Shown: positions 51,419 to 61,173 of the stretch, in pieces
Position numbering within the stretch: position 1 is the stretch's first letter
Layout: each line of letters opens with the position of its first letter
Assembly: GCF_003545715.1 (NCBI RefSeq)
Contig: NZ_QVNU01000001.1
Location: 434,001-498,000 of the forward strand
DNA: 64,000 bases
Source: Taibaiella koreensis
Lineage (GTDB): Bacteria > Bacteroidota > Bacteroidia > Chitinophagales > Chitinophagaceae
Direction: 5' to 3'
Notes under the pieces: model-generated
Seen by the model: the letters and a program-made list of their open reading frames with translations, nothing else
What the model was told of the DNA's origin: nothing
Database searches by the model: none
Made by a program: the position numbers and the translations under genes

Positions 51419-54211
51419 ATGAACTTCAAAACTGTTGTCTCGCTTTTCTCAATTTTACTTTTATCTACGGGCGTCTCTGCCCAACAAATGTTTGTCGCCA
51501 GCGGCATGATCACGGACGAACGGTCGCACCAGCCCATAGATGCCGCTACTGTAGCCGTTTTGGGGTCGAGTTTTGGTACCCTTACCGATTCTCTTGGCGC
51601 TTTTACGCTTCAGATCGACAGCAAGCTTCCGTTTACCCTCGAGATATCGGCGCTGGGCTACGAACAACAACATTTCCTGATCACCAGCGAGAACATCAAT
51701 ACTTCCTTGTCGTTGGCCCTGCATCCCAGCCAGGTTGCTATGGACCAGGTTGTGGTAAGCGCCTCCCGTATACCCGAACGCATATTGAGCGCGCCTGTCA
51801 GTATCGAAAAGCTTGATGTAAGGGCTATCCGGTCCGGTGCCGCGCCCACGTTTTATGATATGCTTGAAAATGTGAAGGGGATACAGATGACTACCCTGAG
51901 CCTGGGCTATAAAGTACCCAATGCCCGTGGATTCAGCGGGACTACCAATTCCCGTTTCCTGCAGATGGTCGATGGCGTAGACAATACTTCGCCCGGCATT
52001 GGCGCTCCGGTAGGCAATGCTGTGGGACCTACCGAACTGGACATCGAGAGTATGGAGATCATCCCGGGAGCTTCCTCGGCCCTTTACGGACTGAACGCGG
52101 TGAGCGGTATCGCCAACCTGAAGACGAAGTCTCCCTATGACTACCAGGGGCTAAGCGTCTACCAACGAGTAGGGATTAACCATGTGGACGATGCACAGCA
52201 TAAAGTGAGCCCTTTATCGGAAACAGCCCTGCGCTACGCATGTGCCTTGGGAGCTCACTTTGCTTTTAAAGTAAATGCTGCATACACCCGCGGCAATGAC
52301 TGGATCGCCGATAATCTGCGCGACCAGAATCCCGACGCCAACAGCTCTACCGGGTTGACCGGTGCAGACAATCCCGGAAAGGATCTGGTCAATGTCTACG
52401 GCGATGAAAGTAGCGACAGGCAAACCCTCACCTTGAATGGTAAAAAGTATGTCGTCAGCCGAACGGGTTACAGGGAAAGCGACCTGGCCGATTACAATCT
52501 TAATAATTATAAAGTCGACGTAAGTCTGCACTATCGTTTTCAGCCCGGTAAAGAGCTGTCCTATGTTTACCGTATCGGCAATGTACGGAATCTCTATCAG
52601 CGCGGTAACCGTATCGAACTGGATGGCCTTCAGATCCAGCAGCATGTGCTGGAGTACAAGACGCCCCGCTATTTCGTGAAGGCTTACTATACCATGGAAA
52701 ATACCGGTAGCTCTTATAATCTGCGTCCACTGGGGGAGAATCTGGACCAGGCTTTCAAAGACAACAAGGCATGGTTTGGCGATTATACCAATGCCTACAA
52801 TGCTGCGATAAGCCAGGGCCTTGGCGACGCCGGTGCGCATCGTCAGGCCAGGGCAACAGCCGATGCCGGCCGTTTTGAGCCGGGTACGGAAGCCTTTGAG
52901 CAGGAAAAAGCAAAGCTGATCGCGATCAACAATTGGGATATCGGCGCGGCGCTTAAAATGACGACCTCATTGGCTCACGTCGAAGGACAATATGATTTCT
53001 CAGACTATACGCCGGGCTTCCAGGTGCTGGCGGGCTTTAATTACCGGAACTACTTTATCAAGCCCGATGGCAATAGCTTCGTGAACCCGAAGTCCTTTAC
53101 CGATGAGGCATTCAGTAATGCGGTATTCAACTATTACAGCGCAGGCGGCTTTGTCCAGGTCACGAAGAAAATATTGGAGGAAAAGCTGAAGATCGTGGCC
53201 TCGCTGCGTGCCGATAAAGTCCAGTATTTTGGCCCTAAGCTGAACCCGCGTATCGCGCTTGTTTTGAGTCCGGCGAAGGATCATAATTTCCGGATATCCT
53301 ACCAGAACGGCTATCGCTTCCCCACTTTATTTGAAGGTTTTTCTTACGTAGATAATGGTGGTGTTAAACGGCTTGGCGGGCTTCAGGTAATGTCGGAACA
53401 TTTCGGCGTTTTTGAAAACGCTTACCTGCGTTCTTCCCAGGATAAGTTCATAGCTGCCGTCAATAAGGATGTGAACAGCGGCGGAATGAGTCTGACCGAA
53501 GCACAGGATAAGAATAGTGGTATATTGGTAAAAAGCCAGTACGGTTATATCAAGCCGGAATATATCAATTCGCTGGAGGCCGGCTACAAGGGTGTTTTTG
53601 CCGACGGGAAAATTTTTATCGACATCGATTATTATTTCAACGTATACCGCGACTTTATAGGACAAGTAGAGCTGACAAGGCCCAACGAAGGCATCATCGG
53701 CCAGGACGCCGGAACGGTCAATGCAGCCTACGATAAAACCCAGTCGAAAATATACCGTATGTGGACCAACTCCACGGGTACGGTGAGCAATCATGGCGCT
53801 GGTCTGGGCGGTAGCTATAACTTCTACAGGAAATTCAGCCTGAATGCCAATGTCTCTTATGCGCGCTTGCTAAAGGTGTCGGCGACCGATGGTCTTATTC
53901 CCGCGTTTAATACGCCCGAATGGATGGTGAACATTGCCATTGGCAACCGGGAAGTATGGCGGAATACGGGATTTAGTATCAATTATCGCTACCAGAGCAC
54001 CTTTGACTGGGAAAGCCCGCTGGCCAATGGCCGTATACCCGCCTACGGCGTTGTGGATGCGCAGATCACTTACCGGCTACCCAGGCTGTTTACCACGCTC
54101 AAGCTAGGCGCCAGCAACCTGTTCAACAAACGTTATTACCAGTACGAAGGAGGCCCTGTTATAGGCGGTTTGTATTATTTCACAGTGATTTTTGATCTGT
54201 CTAAGTCATGA
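51419..54211 (+). CDS. TonB-dependent receptor linked to sulfur assimilation
   Basis: Outer-membrane TonB-dependent transporter (930 aa from the ATG at 51419, which begins a signal peptide ending GVSAQ). A carboxypeptidase-D-like domain (about 25-110) precedes the plug (VVVSASRIPERILSAPVSIEKL, PNARGFSG, IIPGASSALYGLNAVSGIANL) and the barrel, ending FTVIFDLSKS. It lacks the SusC hallmark and a SusD partner. It sits inside the cys operon, overlapping the next gene by 4 bp, so it probably imports a sulfur compound. Substrate unknown. Confidence 0.93.
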   Translation: MNFKTVVSLFSILLLSTGVSAQQMFVASGMITDERSHQPIDAATVAVLGSSFGTLTDSLGAFTLQIDSKLPFTLEISALGYEQQHFLITSENINTSLSLALHPSQVAMDQVVVSASRIPERILSAPVSIEKLDVRAIRSGAAPTFYDMLENVKGIQMTTLSLGYKVPNARGFSGTTNSRFLQMVDGVDNTSPGIGAPVGNAVGPTELDIESMEIIPGASSALYGLNAVSGIANLKTKSPYDYQGLSVYQRVGINHVDDAQHKVSPLSETALRYACALGAHFAFKVNAAYTRGNDWIADNLRDQNPDANSSTGLTGADNPGKDLVNVYGDESSDRQTLTLNGKKYVVSRTGYRESDLADYNLNNYKVDVSLHYRFQPGKELSYVYRIGNVRNLYQRGNRIELDGLQIQQHVLEYKTPRYFVKAYYTMENTGSSYNLRPLGENLDQAFKDNKAWFGDYTNAYNAAISQGLGDAGAHRQARATADAGRFEPGTEAFEQEKAKLIAINNWDIGAALKMTTSLAHVEGQYDFSDYTPGFQVLAGFNYRNYFIKPDGNSFVNPKSFTDEAFSNAVFNYYSAGGFVQVTKKILEEKLKIVASLRADKVQYFGPKLNPRIALVLSPAKDHNFRISYQNGYRFPTLFEGFSYVDNGGVKRLGGLQVMSEHFGVFENAYLRSSQDKFIAAVNKDVNSGGMSLTEAQDKNSGILVKSQYGYIKPEYINSLEAGYKGVFADGKIFIDIDYYFNVYRDFIGQVELTRPNEGIIGQDAGTVNAAYDKTQSKIYRMWTNSTGTVSNHGAGLGGSYNFYRKFSLNANVSYARLLKVSATDGLIPAFNTPEWMVNIAIGNREVWRNTGFSINYRYQSTFDWESPLANGRIPAYGVVDAQITYRLPRLFTTLKLGASNLFNKRYYQYEGGPVIGGLYYFTVIFDLSKS

Positions 54212-55752
54212 AAGAACAAAGCTTGATAGCGCATAAGCCCGGGGTTAGCGACAGCGCAGACGCTGCGCCGCCGGAAAACCGGTTGTTTCCCATATTCCTC
54301 AAAGCCGAAGCTTTACCTTTGCTGATCATCGGCGCGGGAAATATAGGTTATGAAAAGCTGTGCGCTGTGCTGGCCAACGCCCCGGATGCCGCCATCAGGG
54401 TCGTTGCCGGAAGTATAGGAGCCGCGGTACAGCAAATGGCTGCCCTGCATCCCAATGTACAGCTGGAGGAAAGCCTGTTTGTGCCTGGAGTTCTTGATGG
54501 TGCCAGGTGGGTAATTGCCGCGACGGGTGATCCCGAGGCCGACCGGCAGATCAGGGAAGCGGCCCGGGAACGGAACTTGTTGCTGAACGTTGCAGATGTG
54601 CCTGAACTGTGCGATTTCTATCTTGGGGCTGTGGTGCGGAAAGGAAACCTAAAGATCGGTATTTCCACCAACGGCTTATCGCCTACGATCGCCAAAAGAC
54701 TGAAGAACACTTTACAGGAGACATTGCCCGAGGAGCTGGACCAGGTATTGCTGCAGATGCAGGCGATACGGCAATATTTATCGGGCGATTTCAGTGGTAA
54801 GGTGAAGAAGCTGAATGCCATTACAAGCATACTCGCACGCGAGCCCTCCCGGATCAGGATGGTTACCGCAGAGCAGCAGTGGAAGTGGATTGCGTACCGG
54901 TGTATTTTTGCGTTCTTCTTTATGGTCGCCGGCTATGTTGTAATCCCTTTCTTTCCCATAAAGGAAATGTGGCATTATGGTCTGCAAACGGTCCAGGGTT
55001 GGAACACTACGTTTTACCTGATGATCCTGGCGGGTTTCCTGGCACAGCTCGTGGACGGGGCGCTGGGCATGGGTTATGGCGTTACTTGTACTGCGGTGCT
55101 GCTGAGCATAGGCACGCCGCTGCCTGCAATCAGCGGTAGTATCCATGCCGCCGAAATGTTCTCCAGCGGCGCCTCTGGCTTGAGTCACTATAAGTTTGGG
55201 AATGTCAATAAGAAGCTTTTCCTGCTGCTGTTGCTGCCTGGGGTAGCCGGTGCTATTGCGGGCGCGCTGCTTCTATCCTGGCTGGGTGATAGCTATGCTG
55301 CCTACATCAAGCCAGTGCTGGCGGGCTATACATTGTTGCTAGGTGTCCGGATCCTGGTCAACGCTTTCCGGAAGGCCCGGAACAGAAAGAAGCTAAAACG
55401 TGTGGGCTGGCTGGCAGCAGCCGGTGGTTTCCTCGATTCTTTTGGCGGCGGCGGGTGGGGGCCTTTAGTAACCAGCACACTGATCGCCAAAGGGAAGACA
55501 CCGCGTTATGTGATCGGTACGGTAAGCATAACCGAGTTTTTTGTTACCTTTTCCAGTGCGCTTACTTTCTTTGCAATGATCGGGATCAGCCACCTGCAGG
55601 TGATCATCGGGCTCATCATCGGTGGCGTGGCGGCAGCGCCGCTTGCGGCAAAGTTAAGCGGGCGGCTGCCGGTAAAGACTATGTTTATTGCCGTAGGCAC
55701 GCTGGTTATTTTGTGGAGCCTCAATATCCTGCTCCGGTTATTGTTGGGATAA
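54208..55752 (+). CDS. Siroheme-synthase domain fused to TauE/SafE-type exporter
   Basis: Two-part protein (514 aa). Residues about 25-215 match precorrin-2 dehydrogenase/sirohydrochlorin ferrochelatase (CysG N-terminal/Met8p type): PLLIIGAGNIGYEKL, VIAATGDPEADRQIREAA, LLNVADVPELCDFYLGAVVRKG and STNGLSPTIAKRLK. Residues about 235-512 form a TauE/SafE (TSUP) permease with eight or so helices, including DGALGMGYG and GGGGWGPLV. It would finish siroheme synthesis from CobA's product and export sulfite or a related anion at the membrane. Overlaps the receptor stop by ATGA. Confidence 0.9.
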   Translation: MKEQSLIAHKPGVSDSADAAPPENRLFPIFLKAEALPLLIIGAGNIGYEKLCAVLANAPDAAIRVVAGSIGAAVQQMAALHPNVQLEESLFVPGVLDGARWVIAATGDPEADRQIREAARERNLLLNVADVPELCDFYLGAVVRKGNLKIGISTNGLSPTIAKRLKNTLQETLPEELDQVLLQMQAIRQYLSGDFSGKVKKLNAITSILAREPSRIRMVTAEQQWKWIAYRCIFAFFFMVAGYVVIPFFPIKEMWHYGLQTVQGWNTTFYLMILAGFLAQLVDGALGMGYGVTCTAVLLSIGTPLPAISGSIHAAEMFSSGASGLSHYKFGNVNKKLFLLLLLPGVAGAIAGALLLSWLGDSYAAYIKPVLAGYTLLLGVRILVNAFRKARNRKKLKRVGWLAAAGGFLDSFGGGGWGPLVTSTLIAKGKTPRYVIGTVSITEFFVTFSSALTFFAMIGISHLQVIIGLIIGGVAAAPLAAKLSGRLPVKTMFIAVGTLVILWSLNILLRLLLG

Positions 55753-55761
55753 CAAGGAAAT

Positions 55762-55806
55762 AAAAAAAGGGACATCCAGGCTTTGGTTTGAATGTCCCTT
55801 TTTATT
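55762..55806. terminator. End of the cys operon, likely bidirectional terminator
   Basis: Poly-A plus GGGACAT (55762-55775) pairs with ATGTCCC plus a T run (55792-55805) around a 16-nt loop, 10 nt after the fusion gene and 12 nt beyond the stop of the convergent hydrolase gene. Confidence 0.85.
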
Positions 55807-55817
55807 ACATATACTAC

Positions 55818-56423
55818 TTAGCTCTTGAGTGCAGCCGCCATACCCGGCGCCAGCTTCAATGCCCATTCATGGTATTCTTTACCGGAATAGTGCAATTTGT
55901 CTGGTGTAAGGTATTGTTCGTCGGTTCCGTGCTGGCGGGTAGAAGCCGTAATGTCGACATAGTGGCATTTATAAGCCAGGGCTATAGCACGGTTGGCCAT
56001 ATTGAAAGCATTGATCTCAGCTGCAATGGTTGTACGGTCGCGCCCTTCGGCAAATGGCGTCGCACCCCAATCCGGGATAGACAGCACAAATACCCTGGCA
56101 GTACGGCCATTGGCAAACAGAATAGCCTTGTTCAATAACTGGGCAAATTCCCGTTTATAGTTTTCAAGATCACGTCCCCGGTATTGGTTGTTGACGCCGA
56201 TCAGTAAAGTTACCACGTCGAATGTATCCCGGATGCCCGCTTCTTTTATGGCCGCTGCCAGCTCGTCGGTGGTCCATCCGGTTACCGCTACGATGTGGGG
56301 ATCGGCCACCTGTGTCACATATTCCCTGCGGAGCAGCATAACTGTCTGGTGCGGAAAATTTTCGACAGCAGGCACTTGTTCACCAATAGTATAAGAATCT
56401 CCGAGCGCGAGGTAGGTAAACAT
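55818..56423 (-). CDS. SGNH/GDSL-type hydrolase
   Basis: Cytoplasmic esterase or lipase-like SGNH hydrolase (201 aa). Block I LALGDSYTIGEQV holds the catalytic Ser, block III LIGVNNQYRG the Gly/Asn, and block V DKLHYSGKEYHEWA the Asp and His. No signal peptide. It stands alone, converging with the cys operon. Substrate unknown. Confidence 0.92.
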   Translation of the reverse strand: MFTYLALGDSYTIGEQVPAVENFPHQTVMLLRREYVTQVADPHIVAVTGWTTDELAAAIKEAGIRDTFDVVTLLIGVNNQYRGRDLENYKREFAQLLNKAILFANGRTARVFVLSIPDWGATPFAEGRDRTTIAAEINAFNMANRAIALAYKCHYVDITASTRQHGTDEQYLTPDKLHYSGKEYHEWALKLAPGMAAALKS

Positions 56424-56480
56424 GGCTTATGTTGTTTGACGAAGGGCTAAGTTACAGCCTAATTACATTATAAACCGGGG

Positions 56481-57854
56481 TTAGCGTACAAAAATCGTTT
56501 TAATATTAACAAATTCGCGAAGGCCGTAATAACTGAGCTCGCGGCCATAGCCGCTTTGCTTGACGCCTCCGAAAGGCAAGCGGGCATCGGAACGTACAAA
56601 ATCATTGACAAATACGCTACCTGCCTGCAGTTCTTCTTCCGCTATTTTTTCCGCTCTTTTAATATCCCTTGAAAAAACAGCGCCGCCCAATCCGAAAATG
56701 GAATCATTGCCGATACGGATCGCATCTTCCTCGTCTTTGGCAGCTATGATGGCCGCTACGGGTCCAAACATTTCTTCGTCATAGGCCGGCATGCCTTTTT
56801 TTACACCGGTAAGCACGGTTGGCGGATAAAAAGCGCCGGGTTCATCGGGAATAAAGCCGCCGCAAAGGACCTGCGCACCTTTTTCCACACTTGCCAGTAC
56901 CTGCTTATGCAACTGATCGCGCAGGTCGTGACGGGCCAGCGGTCCCAGCTGCATGGAGGTATTCATAGGATCGCCATATTTCTTTTCCTGCATCAGCGCC
57001 GTCATCTGGCTCTGGAATGTGGCTAGCACTTTCTCGTGCACCACGAAACGCTTCGCCGAAATGCAGCTTTGACCCGTATTATTCAGCCGTGATGTAACGC
57101 ATACCTCTACAGCACGTTTCAGATCGGCATCTTCAAGTATCAGATAGGCATCGCTGCCACCCAGCTCCAGCACCTGCTTCTTCAGATGCCGGCCGGCTAT
57201 CTCGGCCACCTTGCTGCCGCCACCGTTGCTGCCGGTGAAGGTTACCGCGTTGATGTATTTATGGGCGATCACCGGCTCCATTTCCGATGAAGAAAGAATG
57301 AGGGTTTGGAAAAGGTACTCCGGCAGGCCGGCCTCCTGCAAGGCCTTTTCGATGGCCAAGGCACAGCCGGTTACGTTAGAAGCGTGCTTCAGCACCATAG
57401 CATTACCGCCCATCAGTATAGGGCCCATCGCGCGGAATACCTGCCAATAAGGGAAGTTCCATGGCATAATGGCCAGCACGGTGCCCAGGGGCTGAAAACT
57501 CACATAGCTCAGCTGCGCATCGGTCTCTACGGGTTCGGGTTCGAGGAAACGAGGTCCATTGTCGGAATAATAAGTGAGCGCCGTAGCGCTTTTTTCAATT
57601 TCGGTAACGCTCTGCACATAAGGCTTGCCCATTTCCAGGGTAGCCAGTTCGGCCATGCTCTTTTTGTTCTTTTGCAGATAGTCGGCCAGCGATTTAAGGT
57701 AGGCGGCACGTTGCCTGATCGATACCTTACGCCATTTTTCAAAGGCTTTATGCGATTGTTCCAGCTTGTGCTTAATGATCGTAGGCGTATCCGTATTGTA
57801 ATGGGTAATCTCTTTTCCTGTGAAAGGATTGATGGAAACCAGGGTGTTGCTCAT
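56481..57854 (-). CDS. NAD(P)-dependent aldehyde dehydrogenase, succinate-semialdehyde type
   Basis: Oxidises an aldehyde, most likely succinate semialdehyde (457 aa from the ATG at 57854). Seen are MPWNFPYWQVFRA, TFTGSNGGGSKVAEIAG, the catalytic Glu in LELGGSDAYLIL, the catalytic Cys in NNTGQSCISAKRF and the C-terminal LPFGGVKQSGYGRELS. The substrate is inferred from general resemblance. Near-consensus -7 TATCTTTA lies just upstream on the minus strand. Monocistronic. Confidence 0.9.
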   Translation of the reverse strand: MSNTLVSINPFTGKEITHYNTDTPTIIKHKLEQSHKAFEKWRKVSIRQRAAYLKSLADYLQKNKKSMAELATLEMGKPYVQSVTEIEKSATALTYYSDNGPRFLEPEPVETDAQLSYVSFQPLGTVLAIMPWNFPYWQVFRAMGPILMGGNAMVLKHASNVTGCALAIEKALQEAGLPEYLFQTLILSSSEMEPVIAHKYINAVTFTGSNGGGSKVAEIAGRHLKKQVLELGGSDAYLILEDADLKRAVEVCVTSRLNNTGQSCISAKRFVVHEKVLATFQSQMTALMQEKKYGDPMNTSMQLGPLARHDLRDQLHKQVLASVEKGAQVLCGGFIPDEPGAFYPPTVLTGVKKGMPAYDEEMFGPVAAIIAAKDEEDAIRIGNDSIFGLGGAVFSRDIKRAEKIAEEELQAGSVFVNDFVRSDARLPFGGVKQSGYGRELSYYGLREFVNIKTIFVR

Positions 57855-58034
57855 CAGTAACTTGAATTTTAAATTGGTACGGTAAAGATACAACAGCTGT
57901 CCAGTATAAAGGTTGTCGTTAGCAATGCCTTTGCAATAGGCGTATCGATAAAGCCGATTGTCAGCCGGCCGTCATTTTATAAACAGATGGCAAAGGTTTT
58001 CCCGATTTTGAAAGGCGTGGCGGTCCGCTTTAAA

Positions 58035-58042
58035 TATTTTTG
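58035..58042 (+). promoter_or_regulatory. -7 element abutting the zinc-ribbon gene
   Basis: TATTTTTG ends 4 nt before the ATG at 58047; TTTG lies at 58007-58010 (24-nt spacer, longer than usual). It predicts a leaderless transcript. Confidence 0.5.
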
Positions 58043-58046
58043 CCCT

Positions 58047-58361
58047 ATGTGTAATACCCAAACGCTTGCCCGCTCCGCCGATGGCTACATCATCCGCTGC
58101 ACCGAGTGTAACCGCATCCAGCTGGCTTTCGGCATCGCAGCCGTAACGCTCAAACCACACCAGTTCCAGCGTCTGAAAGAGTACGCCGATATGGAACAGG
58201 AATACCGTACAGCAGTGTTTGCCGGTCCCGATCAGAAATGTGTTTCCCTGCCCGTGAACCATACTCTGACCCTCTGTCTCACACTGGCCGAATTGCAGGC
58301 GCTTACCGATCTGCTCGACCAGGCAGCCGGACTGATCACGGTATACGAGTTGCTGACCTGA
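58047..58361 (+). CDS. Small zinc-ribbon protein (DUF6686-like)
   Basis: Protein of 104 aa, function unknown. An N-terminal zinc-ribbon-like segment, MCNTQTLARSADGYIIRCTE followed by CNRIQLAFG, has the C-x2-C half; a helical C-terminal part (LTLAELQALTDLLDQA) follows. I prefer the ATG at 58047 because a -7 element precedes it; the frame is open back to 57987, which would add a second FCPMC half-ribbon, so the longer form is possible. Confidence 0.65.
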   Translation: MCNTQTLARSADGYIIRCTECNRIQLAFGIAAVTLKPHQFQRLKEYADMEQEYRTAVFAGPDQKCVSLPVNHTLTLCLTLAELQALTDLLDQAAGLITVYELLT

Positions 58362-58408
58362 GGCTGTAGTCGAATGAGGTTTCACTTTTTTGCAAGGTGG
58401 GAACTTCT

Positions 58409-58416
58409 TACATTTG
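58409..58416 (+). promoter_or_regulatory. -7 element for the transglutaminase-like gene
   Basis: TACATTTG, an exact match, with TTTG at 58389-58392 (16-nt spacer). It ends 6 nt before the ATG at 58423. Confidence 0.55.
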
Positions 58417-58422
58417 ACTATT

Positions 58423-61047
58423 ATGCGTATCCAGAGAGCGACCCCGGTCAATGAATTGCTGGCGAAGGCCATTTTTTTGCTGTTGCCCACTTTGCTGGTC
58501 TGCTATTTCCTGCTATGGAATGCTAACCAGTACTATGTTGTGCTGAACAACCAGACCTGGCAACAGACTTTGTATGTTGCCGCCGGTATGGGTTGTGCCG
58601 CGCTATTGTATTCGTTCCGTTTCCGCTTCCTGCCGCCTTTTCTTATCCTGGCTGCTTTGTTGTATGCCGCCTATAAGGGGATCGATGCGACCGCCGTCGG
58701 CGAGTTCGATACCTTTTTCCTATCCATCCGTTTCCTGGTCTTTGCCTTCACCTTTCTTGCCGGCTGGCTTGTCGGTTGGGGCTTTATCCGGTTGCGGTTT
58801 TTTTCGATTTTTATATCGGCATTGTTTCTCAGCTCCTGTATCCTGCTGATCGCCAAACGGAGCGAGCTGTTCTTTAACGACCGGGGATATGATGTCTTAC
58901 TGCAGTATGGCCTCATCATCGGACCGGTGATCATCTATTCGCTGTACATTATTTTTACCGCCGAGCTGATCCGTAATTACAAGGATAAGGGTCAGAAGTT
59001 CTGGTGGTTCATTAGCCGGAGATTGGTCTTGTTTGCCCTGCTTGCCGTACTGCTGTTGTCGGGTGTCATCTATTTTAACCGGGGAGAGATCAAGGAGACC
59101 ATAGCCGAATTCGGCGGCGGTGGCGAAGAAGGAAAGAGCAGCATGCTCAAAAAGAATAAAGACAATACTTTTGACCTCCAACGCTATACCCAGCTGAGGG
59201 GAAGTCTTGGAAGAAGCAACGAGCTGCTGTTTGCAGCGCATATCGACAACTTTTTCCCCGATTCCGAAATTCCCAATCCGCTTTATCTGACCGCATTTTA
59301 TTATTCCCGTTTCGATACGCTTACCGAAACGTTTGAGCAGGACTCATTGCTGCCTGCCAGCGACCTGTTTGAGCCCGACCCCTCAAAGCTGCCCCTGTTC
59401 TTTCCCAAATATGATTCTTCGGTACTGGCCTATGCGCTCACCGAAAAGCTGCGCCGTACGGTGGATATCGAAGTGTATAAAAAGCAGTTGTCGCCTACTA
59501 CTTTTATTGCCCCCAGCACATCTTTCTTTGTACAGCCGATTACGATTGAAAAGGACTTTCAGAGCGAGTTTAAATCGGCTTACCGGGCCAAGAGCTATAT
59601 TTCGGAGCTGAACAGCGCTTATTTCGTTTACAATGCCCCCGACCCACAGATCCAGCGGTTCCAGGAGCAGCGCTTCGAGGTGCTGCGCAAGGTACAGGGC
59701 TACGAGGGCGTGGATCCCAAGTTGATGAAGTACTACACCTTTATGCCTTCGGATGCGAAGTTTGACCGTATACGGCAGCTTGCCACCGAGGTGACTAAAG
59801 GAAAGACTACGCCTGTAGACAAAATGCTGGCGATAAGGGATTATTTCCTGTCCAAGGATGAGAACGGCGAGCCTTTATTTTCCTATACCGACAATCCCGG
59901 TGTGCCCGATATCCCGGATGCATCCAAACTGCAGTATTTTCTTTTTGAGAACCGGAAAGGCTATTGCGCCTACTATGCCGGCGCTACCTTATTCATGTTG
60001 CGGGCGCTGGGTATTCCCTCGCGCATAACGGTCGGTTTTATGACGGTGGATCGCAGCAACAAGAATAAAGGCTGGTACTGGTACTATGCCGACCAGGCGC
60101 ATGCCTGGGTACAGCTATACTTCCCGGGGTACGGCTGGCTCGATTTCGATACCACTGTAGGAAACGAAGATGCCCAGCAAAGTCCGGCGCCGGACGGCAC
60201 GCCGCCCATGCAGCCACCGAAGGCCTACCTGGCGGGCGATGGTATTGTCGAAGAGGTGGATACGGCAAATAAACTGATACGCATGAATCTCGTGCGCATG
60301 GTGTACCACGATAAGGAATACAAGTTGCCGGTACCGGTAAAGGTTGCTCTCGATATGGGGATTGCCGTCGTTACCAGGGACAGTATCGATGTGCCCCTTA
60401 GTGAAGTGCGTCCGGGCGACAGTGCTACTGCAGTCTCTTATGCCGAGGCTTTCAAAAATCTGAAACCGCAGGATAATGAAACGGGTGAGGCGCTGGTGAA
60501 GCGTTTCCCCAGTCCCGAGCCGATCGATGAGCTGCACCTGAAGCTGACAACCAAAGCCAAACAGCAGCAGCAGGCGCTGAAGGAAGAACGGGAAAAGCCA
60601 ACCAGCTGGAAGGCGATCCTGATAGGCGCAGGCATCAGCGTGGGTTTCATCCTGTTAGTTTTGTTATTCCTGCCACGACTGATCTATGGTTATTTCCGCA
60701 TGCGTTACCGCTCTGCGGGAAGTATGGGCCGGAAAGCTTATTGGGCTTATCGTACCACTGGCTTCTATTTGCACCAGCTGGGCTATTTCAAAGGCAGCCG
60801 AACTGCACTACAGCAGGCGCAATGGGTGGATGAGCAATTGCACACCAATTATACAGCATTCATTTTGCCTTATTTGAAATTGAAATACGCAAAGCAGGAA
60901 TTGAACGCCTCTGAAGCGGCAACCGTAAGCCAGTTCCTGCCAGGGTTCATTGGGAAAGTAAAAGCGGCCGTACCGGCGGGCTATAGGACGAAAGCTTTCT
61001 TCAGGGTCTTCCGCGCGATTGCTTTCTTTGGAACTGCTGAGGAATAG
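58423..61047 (+). CDS. Membrane protein with transglutaminase-like domain
   Basis: Large inner-membrane protein (874 aa). Six helices occupy residues about 15-225. A long soluble region follows, with a transglutaminase-like core whose triad is visible: Cys in NRKGYCAYYAGATLFMLRALG, His in ADQAHAWVQLYFPGYGWLDFD and Asp in the same block. A further helix lies at about 735-757 and a helical tail ends the protein. The organisation resembles TgpA/YebA-type proteins. Probable peptidase or cross-linking role at the envelope; unproven. The start is set by the -7 element. Confidence 0.9.
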   Translation: MRIQRATPVNELLAKAIFLLLPTLLVCYFLLWNANQYYVVLNNQTWQQTLYVAAGMGCAALLYSFRFRFLPPFLILAALLYAAYKGIDATAVGEFDTFFLSIRFLVFAFTFLAGWLVGWGFIRLRFFSIFISALFLSSCILLIAKRSELFFNDRGYDVLLQYGLIIGPVIIYSLYIIFTAELIRNYKDKGQKFWWFISRRLVLFALLAVLLLSGVIYFNRGEIKETIAEFGGGGEEGKSSMLKKNKDNTFDLQRYTQLRGSLGRSNELLFAAHIDNFFPDSEIPNPLYLTAFYYSRFDTLTETFEQDSLLPASDLFEPDPSKLPLFFPKYDSSVLAYALTEKLRRTVDIEVYKKQLSPTTFIAPSTSFFVQPITIEKDFQSEFKSAYRAKSYISELNSAYFVYNAPDPQIQRFQEQRFEVLRKVQGYEGVDPKLMKYYTFMPSDAKFDRIRQLATEVTKGKTTPVDKMLAIRDYFLSKDENGEPLFSYTDNPGVPDIPDASKLQYFLFENRKGYCAYYAGATLFMLRALGIPSRITVGFMTVDRSNKNKGWYWYYADQAHAWVQLYFPGYGWLDFDTTVGNEDAQQSPAPDGTPPMQPPKAYLAGDGIVEEVDTANKLIRMNLVRMVYHDKEYKLPVPVKVALDMGIAVVTRDSIDVPLSEVRPGDSATAVSYAEAFKNLKPQDNETGEALVKRFPSPEPIDELHLKLTTKAKQQQQALKEEREKPTSWKAILIGAGISVGFILLVLLFLPRLIYGYFRMRYRSAGSMGRKAYWAYRTTGFYLHQLGYFKGSRTALQQAQWVDEQLHTNYTAFILPYLKLKYAKQELNASEAATVSQFLPGFIGKVKAAVPAGYRTKAFFRVFRAIAFFGTAEE

Positions 61048-61173
61048 CAGGAGAGATCGCTGCGGTACATAGATATCAAAACAGAAGCCGGCCGGGGTAT
61101 TGCAGCTGCCCTGGCCGGCTTCTGTCTTAAGTCAGGTCAGCTCATCAGGCCGCTACGCGATCCGGTCGGTTCG

